Source: JBAVQS01 sp049694275
GTDB taxonomy: Bacteria > Chloroflexota > Anaerolineae > UBA4142 > SHND01
DNA length: 9,622 bases
Assembly: GCA_049694275.1 (NCBI GenBank)
Contig: JBAVQS010000067.1
Span: 1-9,622, forward strand
Direction of reading: 5' to 3'
The position numbers and the translations under genes are program-made. Each line of letters begins with the position of its first letter. Positions within the stretch are counted from its first letter, which is position 1. This document shows, in pieces, positions 1 to 5,816 of the stretch. The notes below the pieces were generated by a model. It did not search any database and was not told the origin of the DNA. It saw only the letters and a list, made by a program, of their open reading frames with translations.

Positions 1-1
1 T

Positions 2-67
2 GATCCACGCCGCGCCGACCCGGCCAAGCTGAAAACCGTCATTCGCCAACCCGTCGAGCGCGCCTAG
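2..67 (+). CDS. C-terminal fragment of an unidentified protein (gene starts before the window)
   Basis: An open frame enters from the left edge and ends at TAG (65-67), giving 21 residues that begin DPRRADPAKLK and end PVERA. The tail is charged, with no membrane segment or recognisable motif, so no function can be assigned. It is taken as a real gene end because a strong GC-rich hairpin starts about 50 bases after the stop and the next gene converges on it from the other strand. A random open frame of this length is possible, so confidence is moderate. Confidence 0.5.
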   Translation, partial: DPRRADPAKLKTVIRQPVERA

Positions 68-115
68 CGCGCCCCATGCCCGCATCGAAAGAGAATACCC
101 CGTTAAGCATGCAAA

Positions 116-145
116 AGGCCCGCCCCCTTTCCGGGGAGCGGGCCT
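116..145. terminator. bidirectional Rho-independent terminator between convergent genes
   Basis: Arms 116-123 (AGGCCCGC) and 138-145 (GCGGGCCT) pair perfectly. An inner CCCC/GGGG stem (124-127 with 133-136) extends the hairpin, leaving a small loop and one bulged A. On the plus strand it is followed by CGTTTT, and on the minus strand by TTTTGC. It lies between the stop at 67 (plus) and the stop at 167 (minus), so it can serve both transcripts. Confidence 0.85.
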
Positions 146-166
146 CGTTTTCATTCGAACAGGCGA

Positions 167-2038
167 TTACGGATTCGTCTTGCTGAGGTTGGTGCCCCAG
201 TTCGTCCATGTGTCCCGCGTATCGCCGCACGTTGTATCGACGGCATATTGGGCCAGCGTGCAGTTCGGAGTCTGGATGTATTCACTGGCAAAAAAGATCT
301 GCGTGCCGGAACCGACGGCGGCCGAATAGTCGCCCCAGCGCGGGCGATATCCCTGGCTCGTATCGTATTCGGTAAAGCCATCGGTGCTGCTCTGGCCCCA
401 GGCCGCGGTGTAGATGCGATCCGGGTTAGAACTAGTACCCAGGAAGGCATAGGCAGCAGTCGGATAGTACTGCATGCCGCTCAGGCTAAACGCCATCGCG
501 CCGCGCCCGGTCGCCAGCATCCCGATGGAAGGGAACATCACGTCCGCATTCGCGGCCGCGACGTAGCCCTGTTTGGCGAGCTGCGGCGTAAAGTCGCCCA
601 GCGTCCACATCGGGCGCACCGCAAACCAGGCGATACCGGCGTGGAGATTCGCCGACTTGTTGGCCGGCGCCTGGTTGACAGTGGTGTTTACGCCGCTCCA
701 GAGGAGATGATTGGCATACACGACCTGGTTCATGCGGTCATCGTTCGTCTGGACCGGGCCCGCGGTGCTGATCCCATACTGGACATTGCCGGTGGGAAGA
801 ATCCCGTCATCCTTCTGATCCGCCCAGACCGGCGTGCCATAGGTCTCGCTCTGCAAGGTAACCGGGTCCACCAGGTTGATCTGCGTGGGATCGGTGCGGA
901 TGGCGCTGGTGTTGGTAAAGGCCCAGGCGGTGATCCGATTGTCCCCATACGTGCTGGGGCGATCCGTGTGGGCAAGGCTACCAAAAAAGTCCAGCGAGCT
1001 CAGCGCGTAGAGCGTGCCCCCATTGCGCGTATCCCAGTCGCCGGCGGTTGGCGAAGTCTGGGGCTGAACGGAATACCAGCAAGGAGCGCCAACATTCACG
1101 TTACATGCGCCATCCGGCGTCGCCAAGTCGTTGCCGACAGGGAACTCGGCAACATTGATCCCCTGGGGCAGGACGCCGTTGACGAGCGCCTTTTTGTCCA
1201 TCAACCAGATATCGGCGCCGGCAAACGTAGGATCAAACCAGCCGAACTGATTCGTCGAGACGACAAAGACATCCTTGTTGGCGCCGATGAGCGGCTGATC
1301 GCCAAAGCAGGCATTTTGGCAGCCGTCCAGAGAGAAGGTGGTGGTATCCAGAAAGTAGAGATTCCAGCCGAGGCGCGGGTCACTCGTCTGGCTGACGGCG
1401 ATATTGACGCCAAGCCACTGAGAGCCAATGTCATAGCTGGTAAAGAAAAAGCGTTTGGTGGCGGGATCGTAGTAGCACTTGGGGTCGCCCACGTTGTCGA
1501 ACGGCTCACCGTAAAACGTGTTCATCGACACGTCGGACGTGAGCTTGGCAAAGCTGGTACTATAGACGGCGAGGACTGTGTTTACCGCTTCAAAGACATA
1601 CCCATTGCCGACGCACAGTCCCTGGTCCGGGGGCTCGACGCTGTAGCCTGTGGCGTACCCATTGTCATAGGCATTCAAGCCTTTGCTGGTCTTGGTCCGC
1701 GTCGGAATCGGGTTATAGATTGCAAACCCGGGAACGAACGGCGCGCCCTCAAACAGGTTAGGGGCGAGCGATTTGCCGGTCTGCGGCTGGGCCTTGCCGG
1801 GAATGGGGCGGTTGGTCGCACCCTTGGGGACCTGGATCCCTTTGGCTGGGACGGCCTGGGTTGCCGACCTGGCGGCAAGGTCAGAGAGATTCACCTGGCC
1901 GCGAGATTTGAGCTGCGCCGTCCGCGGTTTGGCCGGGGCCGCCTTGCCATGGGCCGGGGCCGCGCTGACGGTCATGGCTATTACGAGGGTCATGAGCACT
2001 GCAATCAGCAGCGCCGAAAGTACGAGTCGCGATTTCAT
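167..2038 (-). CDS. secreted protein with signal peptide, probable beta-propeller (sialidase-like) fold, function unknown
   Basis: This encodes a 623-residue protein. Residues 1-26 form a Sec signal peptide: a basic MKSR start, a long Leu/Val/Ala/Ile core, and TVSA before AAP as the likely cleavage site. A Pro/Ala/Lys-rich low-complexity stretch follows (about 27-95). The body (about 120-600) is rich in Gly, Asp, Asn, Tyr and Trp and has recurrent short beta-strand-like units, for example PPDQGLCVGNGYVFEAVN (136-153), YDPATKRFFFTSYD (190-203), DPRLGWNLY (220-228) and RWGDYSAAV (567-575). These are the kind of units seen in secreted bacterial propeller proteins. I see no classical SxDxGxTW Asp-box, so glycosidase activity is not supported. 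Several Cys residues (for example 142, 188, 240, 244) could form disulfides outside the cell. The start was chosen at 2038 because GGAGG lies just upstream and the signal peptide begins there; the open frame extends further 5' but without sense. The fold is inferred and no enzyme function is assigned. Confidence 0.85.
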   Translation of the reverse strand: MKSRLVLSALLIAVLMTLVIAMTVSAAPAHGKAAPAKPRTAQLKSRGQVNLSDLAARSATQAVPAKGIQVPKGATNRPIPGKAQPQTGKSLAPNLFEGAPFVPGFAIYNPIPTRTKTSKGLNAYDNGYATGYSVEPPDQGLCVGNGYVFEAVNTVLAVYSTSFAKLTSDVSMNTFYGEPFDNVGDPKCYYDPATKRFFFTSYDIGSQWLGVNIAVSQTSDPRLGWNLYFLDTTTFSLDGCQNACFGDQPLIGANKDVFVVSTNQFGWFDPTFAGADIWLMDKKALVNGVLPQGINVAEFPVGNDLATPDGACNVNVGAPCWYSVQPQTSPTAGDWDTRNGGTLYALSSLDFFGSLAHTDRPSTYGDNRITAWAFTNTSAIRTDPTQINLVDPVTLQSETYGTPVWADQKDDGILPTGNVQYGISTAGPVQTNDDRMNQVVYANHLLWSGVNTTVNQAPANKSANLHAGIAWFAVRPMWTLGDFTPQLAKQGYVAAANADVMFPSIGMLATGRGAMAFSLSGMQYYPTAAYAFLGTSSNPDRIYTAAWGQSSTDGFTEYDTSQGYRPRWGDYSAAVGSGTQIFFASEYIQTPNCTLAQYAVDTTCGDTRDTWTNWGTNLSKTNP

Positions 2039-2071
2039 TGCGGGTTCCTCCATGAAACTGGGTTGTCTCGA

Positions 2072-2105
2072 ACACGACGATGGTACTTTTATACCATCGT
2101 CGTGT
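2072..2105. promoter_or_regulatory. perfect 14-bp inverted repeat, candidate operator
   Basis: Arms 2072-2085 (ACACGACGATGGTA) and 2092-2105 (TACCATCGTCGTGT) are perfect reverse complements separated by 6 bases. On the minus strand the palindrome covers the -10 box, most of the spacer and the predicted start of transcription of the secreted-protein gene. Transcription would begin near 2081, inside the arm closer to the gene, so the full hairpin would not be present in the RNA. A DNA-binding repressor site therefore fits better than an attenuator. The regulator is not in the window as far as I can tell. Confidence 0.65.
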
Positions 2106-2116
2106 GGGCATGTCAA
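2088..2116 (-). promoter_or_regulatory. sigma-70-type promoter of the secreted-protein gene
   Basis: Read on the minus strand, TTGACA (2111-2116) is separated by exactly 17 bases from TATAAA (2088-2093). This is a perfect consensus -35, the optimal spacing and a near-consensus -10. The predicted transcription start is near 2081, giving a leader of about 40 bases that contains the GGAGG ribosome-binding site just before the start codon at 2038. It is overlapped by the 2072-2105 palindrome. Confidence 0.8.
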
Positions 2117-2165
2117 GGAGTGTAACTTGCCCCGGTAGATTGCGTAGATAGAGGTGCAAGGACAA

Positions 2166-2206
2166 GAAAACCGATTCCCCAAAGGGGAGATGTGATTCCG
2201 GTTTTC
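2166..2206 (+). other. possible 5' leader hairpin before the PspC-type gene
   Basis: GAAAACCG (2166-2173) pairs with CGGTTTTC (2199-2206), and inside it CCCC AAA GGGG (2177-2187) can form a second small hairpin. The structure ends 3 bases before the GGGAGG-like ribosome-binding site of the gene at 2221. It could influence translation, but the stem is short, there is no known family to compare with, and no clear plus-strand promoter was found. Low confidence. Confidence 0.25.
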
Positions 2207-2220
2207 GGGAGGCATAAACC

Positions 2221-2415
2221 ATGACACGGCGTTTGTATCGCGATACGCGACAAGCCATGGTCGGCGGGGTCTGCGCCGGCCTGGCCGAATATCTCAATTT
2301 TGATCCGACCATCGTCCGCCTGATTTTTGTCTTGATGGCGCTCCTGGGCGGCCATGGGATTCTCGTCTATCTCATCCTCTGGCTCGTCATCCCACCTGCG
2401 CCACAGGCGGTCTAA
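2221..2415 (+). CDS. PspC-domain small membrane protein
   Basis: The 64-residue product is essentially one PspC domain. It starts MTRRLYRDTRQAMVGGVCAG, followed by LAEYLNFDPTIVRLIFVLMA, the family hallmarks (basic N-terminus, VGGVCAGLAEY, D-P-T-I-V-R entering a hydrophobic helix). A membrane segment spans about residues 31-57 and ends in Pro. PspC proteins sit in the cytoplasmic membrane and, in proteobacteria, sense envelope stress together with PspB and PspA. Stand-alone short PspC proteins such as this one are common in other phyla and their role is less clear. GGGAGG lies 8 bases upstream of the ATG. A second small membrane-protein gene follows 85 bases downstream on the same strand. No PspA or PspB gene is visible in the window. 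Confidence 0.9.
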   Translation: MTRRLYRDTRQAMVGGVCAGLAEYLNFDPTIVRLIFVLMALLGGHGILVYLILWLVIPPAPQAV

Positions 2416-2429
2416 CCATTCTATCCCGG

Positions 2430-2454
2430 CTCCCCTTCCTCATGGGAAGGGGAG
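2430..2454. terminator. 10-bp perfect hairpin after the PspC-type gene (terminator-like or intergenic repeat)
   Basis: CTCCCCTTCC (2430-2439) pairs perfectly with GGAAGGGGAG (2445-2454) around a 5-base loop. It starts 14 bases after the stop of the PspC-type gene. There is no T-run after it on the plus strand, so it may be a weak terminator, an RNA stabiliser or a copy of a dispersed intergenic repeat. Its pyrimidine-rich arm followed by a purine-rich arm resembles dispersed repeats I associate with Chloroflexota genomes, but I cannot compare copies here. Confidence 0.45.
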
Positions 2455-2500
2455 ATTCAGGGAGAGACATCTCGGCGAGACGTCAACGGGGAGGTGAATT

Positions 2501-2719
2501 GTGGCAAGGACACATGTTCCGGTATTGCTGTTTCCCTTTTGGGCGCTGTGGCATTTCGTAACGGGGATTTTGACGGTGACCGGGCGGCTGTTGGCTATCG
2601 TACTCGGGCTCGTGGTGATGATTGTGGGACTAGTCCTCAGCTTCACCTTGATCGGCGCGATTGTCGGCATCCCGCTCGCCATCCTGGGGTTTATGTTGGT
2701 GCTGCGTGGGTTGTTCTAG
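2501..2719 (+). CDS. small hydrophobic membrane protein, function unknown
   Basis: This encodes a 72-residue protein starting at GTG with a good ribosome-binding site (GGGGAGG) 6 bases upstream. Almost the whole chain is hydrophobic. A short N-terminus (MARTHV) leads into an aromatic segment (VPVLLFPFWALWHFV), then Leu/Ile/Val/Gly-rich segments at about residues 28-48 and 50-70, so two or three membrane helices are likely. It ends LVLRGLF. The gene follows the PspC-type gene on the same strand, which suggests, but does not prove, an envelope-related partner. No catalytic or binding motif is visible and I do not recognise the family with confidence. The frame is supported by the ribosome-binding site and the strongly membrane-like composition. 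Confidence 0.75.
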   Translation: MARTHVPVLLFPFWALWHFVTGILTVTGRLLAIVLGLVVMIVGLVLSFTLIGAIVGIPLAILGFMLVLRGLF

Positions 2720-2727
2720 GTACATGC

Positions 2728-2755
2728 AGAGGGGCGGACATGAGTCCGCCCCTCT
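2728..2755. terminator. strong hairpin between convergent genes
   Basis: AGAGGGGCGGAC (2728-2739) and GTCCGCCCCTCT (2744-2755) form a perfect 12-bp stem with a 4-base loop. It starts 8 bases after the plus-strand stop (2719) and ends 2 bases before the minus-strand stop (2758), so it is placed to end transcription from both sides. It lacks a clear T-run in either direction, so termination may be partial or Rho-assisted. Confidence 0.65.
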
Positions 2756-2757
2756 CG

Positions 2758-3357
2758 CTATTCGGCTGTGTGGGGTGTCTGCGCCGCCGGCGAGAACAAG
2801 CCCTCCTCAAAATCGGCCCGCGTCACCTGCATTTCGATCCCATCAAATTCGCCAATGTCCGGCGTATATCGTTTCCCCCGACTGACCTCGCGAAACCCCG
2901 CCGCAGTAAAGGCGTGCTGTGCGCGGTAATTATCGGCAAAGGTATAGAGATAGACGCGATTGAGCGAGCTTGTCGTAAAGATATGATGCACCAGCGTATG
3001 CACCGCATCGCGGCCATAGCCGCGCCCCCAATAGTTCTTTTCCCCGATGACGATTCCCAGCTCGCCCTGCCGCTTGTCCCAATCGATGCCGAAAATGCCC
3101 AGGCGCCCGATCAGCTCCAGATGGTTGTGGGGTTCGCGGGCAAAGATCAAATAGGCGCGGCGATTGGTCGGGCCGTACAACCGCTCTGCGCGAATGTGCT
3201 CGCCAAAATCATACTCGCTGAGCTCGGTCGGCGAGCCGCCGCTCCAACGGAGCACGTCTGCATCGCGGCCCCATTTGTACAGGCGCGAGACCTCGGCGTC
3301 CGTCATCCGCTCTTCAAAGCGCCGCAGCGCGGTCCTGGCCCCATAGATCAGTTTCAT
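2758..3357 (-). CDS. GNAT-family N-acetyltransferase (RimJ/RimL-like)
   Basis: This encodes a 199-residue protein of typical length for the RimJ/RimL-like branch of GNAT enzymes, which transfer acetyl from acetyl-CoA to an amine, often a protein N-terminus or a small molecule. The acetyl-CoA binding motif A is clear: a beta strand and loop (GELGIVIGEKNYWGRGYGRD, residues 98-117), with W110-G-R-G-Y-G115 forming the pyrophosphate loop. The late motif also fits: LNRVYLYTFADNYRAQHAF (132-150) followed by AGF (153-155), as in this family. The substrate cannot be told from sequence. The start ATG overlaps the TGA of the upstream Nudix gene in ATGA (4 bp), so the two are translationally coupled and form one minus-strand operon. 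The C-terminal tail (about 185-199) is low in structure. Confidence 0.88.
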   Translation of the reverse strand: MKLIYGARTALRRFEERMTDAEVSRLYKWGRDADVLRWSGGSPTELSEYDFGEHIRAERLYGPTNRRAYLIFAREPHNHLELIGRLGIFGIDWDKRQGELGIVIGEKNYWGRGYGRDAVHTLVHHIFTTSSLNRVYLYTFADNYRAQHAFTAAGFREVSRGKRYTPDIGEFDGIEMQVTRADFEEGLFSPAAQTPHTAE

Positions 3358-3893
3358 GGCGTCGATATTGTACCCAATTTCTTTTCCGCAAGCAAGAGAC
3401 CGACGATGCTCTTGGCGTCGGTAATCTCCCCCCGTTCCACCATCTGCACCGCCTGCCGCAACGGCATCGTGAACACCTGAATCTTTTCGTCGCTCTCGGT
3501 CTTGCTCGCGCCCGCCGTCAGATCGCGCGCCAGGTAGATAAACATCTCTTCGGTCAAAATGCCCGGGCTGGAGAAAAAGCGCGTGAGCAGTTCCCAGCTC
3601 CCGGCCGTATAACCCGTCTCTTCTTCCAGCTCGCGCGGCGCAGTCCGATCCGGCAGTTCCCCTTTTTCCCGCGTGCCAGCGGGCAGTTCAATCATCTCGC
3701 GTCCCGCCGCGTAACGATACTGGCGAATCAGGACCACATTCCCCGCGGCGTCCACCGGCACGATCACCGCCGCGCCCGGATGCTCGATCACCTCACGCGT
3801 GGTTTGCCCACCATCCGGCAAGCGAACCGTATCCCTATTCACCTGAATAATCCGACCGCGATAAATCTCCCGGCGCTCGATCAACTCTTCCAT
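3354..3893 (-). CDS. nudF: Nudix hydrolase, ADP-ribose pyrophosphatase-like (NudF type)
   Basis: This encodes a 179-residue cytoplasmic enzyme expected to cleave ADP-ribose or related nucleoside diphosphate sugars into AMP and a sugar phosphate. The Nudix box is complete: G, five residues, E, seven residues, then RELEEETGY, giving the metal-binding REUxEExGU core. Before it come the family features IEHPGAAVIVPVD, VVLIRQYRYA and ELPAG, and after it FFSSPGILTEEMFIYLA, which match ADPRase-type Nudix proteins rather than MutT. The start was chosen at 3893 (MEELIERREIYRG) because GGAG lies 6 bases upstream and the length then matches NudF (about 180-185 residues). Upstream starts (GTG 3956, ATG 3935, ATG 3920) have poorer sites. 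The 3' end overlaps the GNAT gene by 4 bp. A weak promoter (TTACTG, 18 bases, TATATT) can be drawn at 3984-4013 on the minus strand, with low trust. Confidence 0.9.
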   Translation of the reverse strand: MEELIERREIYRGRIIQVNRDTVRLPDGGQTTREVIEHPGAAVIVPVDAAGNVVLIRQYRYAAGREMIELPAGTREKGELPDRTAPRELEEETGYTAGSWELLTRFFSSPGILTEEMFIYLARDLTAGASKTESDEKIQVFTMPLRQAVQMVERGEITDAKSIVGLLLAEKKLGTISTP

Positions 3894-3988
3894 GTGACGC
3901 TCCGTATCCTCCAAGCGCATTCCGCGGCGCGGCATGAGCAGACGGGGGAGGCGCACCTCACCTGTTCAAGTTACCCGCGCGGAAATAT

Positions 3989-4033
3989 AACGAGGCGCCC
4001 AATCCCACAGTAACGGGAATTGCACGCCTCGTT
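3989..4033 (-). terminator. probable terminator of the LysM lipoprotein gene
   Basis: AACGAGGCG (3989-3997) pairs with CGCCTCGTT (4025-4033). Inside the 27-base loop, AATCCC and GGGAATT can add a bulged inner stem. Read on the minus strand the hairpin begins 20 bases after the LysM gene stop and is followed by ATATTT, a short imperfect T-rich tail. It separates this gene from the downstream Nudix/GNAT pair on the same strand. Confidence 0.55.
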
Positions 4034-4053
4034 CTTTCGGCATTCCGTACAGG

Positions 4054-4830
4054 CTAAGGTATCGTCAGCACCTGGCCGGCAAAGATGTAATTCGGATTGC
4101 TGATTCCATTGGCCTGCATGAGCGCATAAATGCTCACGTTGTACTTGAGCGCAATCCGATACAGGTTATCGCCCGGCTGGACGACATAGGTGTTGCCACT
4201 GCTCGCGCCACCCCCGCTGGTCGTTCCACCACCGGTCGTGCTGCCACCGGTCGTGCTACCGCCGCCCGGCATGACGAGGGACTGTCCGGGGTAGATATTG
4301 TTCGGGTCAACCATCGGATTGGCCGCGATAATCGCGCCCGGGGTTACACCGCACTTGCGCGCAATCGAATAGAGCCATTCGCCGCGCTGGACGACATAGG
4401 GATTATCACAGGCTGCACCCGCTTGAGTGCCGCCCGGCTGAGTTCCAGTCGTCGGGGTTGCGCCGGGTTGAGTGCTGCCCGGCTGCGTCCCACCGAAGGG
4501 AGTAGGCGTAGGCAGTACGATGGGACCGGTCGCGGGCTGGGTGGCCGCGGGGCCGGGAACAGATGTCCCCCCGTTCGCCGTTTGCCCGGCGCCAGGTGTT
4601 TGCCCAGCGACCGGGGTGCCCGGATTTACCAGCGTCGCCGCTGGAAGGGGCGTTCCCTGTATGAGACCCGGTGTCCCGGCAGGTGTTCCGCTCTGAGGCA
4701 GAATCGGCGGCCCTGAAGGAACAGAGGTCGCAGGGATAGGGGTCGCTTTTGCTTGTGTGCAGGCGGCAAGACCCAAGAGGAGCAGGCCAACCGCCAGAAA
4801 CAGCATGTACTTTGTACAAGACAGTTTCAT
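4054..4830 (-). CDS. LysM-domain lipoprotein
   Basis: This encodes a 258-residue surface lipoprotein. Residues 1-23 are a lipoprotein signal peptide with a hydrophobic core and lipobox LAAC, placing the lipidated cysteine at position 24. A long Pro/Thr/Gly/Ala/Gln-rich linker follows (about 25-140), rich in GTP, GTQPG and ATP-type units. Two LysM domains come next, at about 144-188 (YVVQRGEWLYSIARKCGV to GQSLVMPG) and 214-258 (YVVQPGDNLYRIALKYNV to GQVLTIP), separated by a Gly/Ser/Thr linker (190-213). LysM modules bind N-acetylglucosamine-containing glycans such as peptidoglycan, so the protein probably tethers at the membrane and binds the wall. No catalytic domain is present. Cys141 and Cys160 flank or sit in the first LysM domain and could form a disulfide. 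AAGGAGA lies 8 bases before the ATG, and a promoter is seen at 5010-5038. Confidence 0.92.
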   Translation of the reverse strand: MKLSCTKYMLFLAVGLLLLGLAACTQAKATPIPATSVPSGPPILPQSGTPAGTPGLIQGTPLPAATLVNPGTPVAGQTPGAGQTANGGTSVPGPAATQPATGPIVLPTPTPFGGTQPGSTQPGATPTTGTQPGGTQAGAACDNPYVVQRGEWLYSIARKCGVTPGAIIAANPMVDPNNIYPGQSLVMPGGGSTTGGSTTGGGTTSGGGASSGNTYVVQPGDNLYRIALKYNVSIYALMQANGISNPNYIFAGQVLTIP

Positions 4831-5009
4831 CGGTCATTCTCCTTTGGCGCGTCGTCACACAGGCCGTTGGCGTGCCCCGCTCGATTTAGAAACAAGCGGT
4901 TGCACACTTGCAGCGCTAGGGAAACCGGTCGAAACAGACAGCGCCGTACAAGTGGAATGCGCGGCATGATGACGCGTGCAAGACAAGATGCCGCCGGGTT
5001 ACAGCCATG

Positions 5010-5038
5010 ACTATAACACAAACCGCGCGCGCCGTCAA
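5010..5038 (-). promoter_or_regulatory. sigma-70-type promoter of the LysM lipoprotein gene
   Basis: On the minus strand TTGACG (5033-5038) and TATAGT (5010-5015) are separated by 17 bases. The spacer begins with an alternating GC run. The transcription start would be near 5003, leaving a leader of about 170 nt before the start codon at 4830, which is long for a constitutive gene. Confidence 0.75.
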
Positions 5039-5097
5039 GGGTTTTTATGGGATAGTTGGGTGGTCGAATAGACGAATAGCCGACTCACGATTGGCTA

Positions 5098-5125
5098 TTG
5101 CGCGATTCGCCTATTTGATTATACT
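5098..5125 (+). promoter_or_regulatory. probable promoter of the metallophosphoesterase-to-proS cluster
   Basis: TTGCGC (5098-5103), a 16-base spacer and TATACT (5120-5125) precede the first gene of the cluster by about 50 bases. The -35 box matches only the TTG part of the consensus strongly, while the -10 box is good. The -35 overlaps the right arm of the AATAGCC/GGCTATT inverted repeat, which could be an operator. Confidence 0.55.
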
Positions 5126-5174
5126 TTTGTCGTTATGTGGATGACGGTTTGGTTTCGATGAAGAGCGTTGGACA

Positions 5175-5816
5175 ATGCGTGTCCTGGCGGTAAGCGATCA
5201 GATCGTCGAGGCGTTGTATAGCCCAGCGCTGGGCGAGATTGCGCGGGGGGTGGATTTGGTCCTCTCTGCCGGCGACCTTCCCAGCGGCTATCTGGAATAT
5301 ATCGTCTCGACGCTCGACGTGCCGCTCTATTACGTCATGGGCAATCACGGCGGAATGGGGGGCGAAAAGCCTTACCCGGAGGGGTGCGAAAATATCGACG
5401 GACGGGTCGTCACCTATCGCGGCGTATTGCTGGCCGGGCTGGAGGGCTCGATCCGGTATAATGAGAGCAGCCAGTTCCAATATACCGAGGGCGAGATGAG
5501 ATGGAAGATCGCCAGGCTCACCCCCCGGTTGATGATGAACCGGCTGCAGTACGGACGCTATCTGGACATCTGCCTGACGCACGCGCCGCCGTTCGGCATT
5601 CAGGACGGCAGCGATCGCGCTCATCACGGGTTCAGGGCCTTTTTGCCGTTGATTGACCGCTACCGGCCCAGTTATCTGATTCACGGCCACCAGCATGTGT
5701 ACGACCGGCGGACCGTGACCCAGACCATTCGCGGGCGGACGCTGGTCGTAAATACGTTTGGATACAAGCTCATCGATATACCAGATGGAACCATACGAAG
5801 CACAAACCGAAGTTGA
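5175..5816 (+). CDS. calcineurin-like metallophosphoesterase-family protein with altered first motif
   Basis: This encodes a 213-residue cytoplasmic protein with the calcineurin-like fold order. Motif 1 region is VSDQIVE (D8), motif 2 is GDLPSGYL (D34), motif 3 is GNH (N57, H58), motif 4 is THAPP (H136) and motif 5 is GHQH (H172, H174), in an overall layout like small bacterial phosphodiesterases. Unusually, motif 1 is D-Q-I instead of D-x-H, so one metal-ligand histidine is missing; other ligands are present. It may still bind one or two metals and cleave phosphodiesters or phosphomonoesters, but the substrate is unknown. The start ATG has only a weak GAAGAG-like site upstream. The gene is first in a packed plus-strand cluster, and its 3' end overlaps the next gene by 32 bases in another frame. 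Confidence 0.85.
   Translation: MRVLAVSDQIVEALYSPALGEIARGVDLVLSAGDLPSGYLEYIVSTLDVPLYYVMGNHGGMGGEKPYPEGCENIDGRVVTYRGVLLAGLEGSIRYNESSQFQYTEGEMRWKIARLTPRLMMNRLQYGRYLDICLTHAPPFGIQDGSDRAHHGFRAFLPLIDRYRPSYLIHGHQHVYDRRTVTQTIRGRTLVVNTFGYKLIDIPDGTIRSTNRS

Larger units (their letters stand above)
4831..5174. other. 344-bp divergent intergenic region between the LysM and metallophosphoesterase-like genes
   Basis: The region holds two outward-facing promoters (minus at 5010-5038, plus at 5098-5125) and an approximately 170-nt leader for the LysM gene (4831 to about 5003) in which I see no convincing structure or gene. Between the promoters, CGAATAG is repeated directly (5065-5071 and 5073-5079), and AATAGCC (5075-5081) is inverted against GGCTATT (5093-5099). 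No tRNA, ncRNA or further protein gene could be supported. Confidence 0.6.

Noticed and set aside
248..2125. 625-codon plus-strand open frame opposite the secreted-protein gene
   Set aside because: It lies antisense to a gene with a signal peptide, ribosome-binding site and consensus promoter. Its composition (Arg/Gly/Ala/Val/Ile-rich without domain structure) is typical of a GC-driven shadow frame.
2430..2755. Two hairpins around the 72-residue gene as ends of a small mobile element
   Set aside because: The arms at 2430-2454 and 2728-2755 share no sequence and no direct repeats flank them; independent hairpins are simpler.
2494..3480. 328-codon plus-strand open frame
   Set aside because: It overlaps three genes with family signatures in other frames, and its translation shows no recognisable domain.
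4827..5021. 64-codon open frame in the LysM leader whose TGA overlaps the LysM ATG
   Set aside because: The tempting ATGA overlap suggests a coupled leader peptide, but its first ATG is upstream of the predicted transcription start, the internal ATG has no ribosome-binding site, and the sequence looks random.
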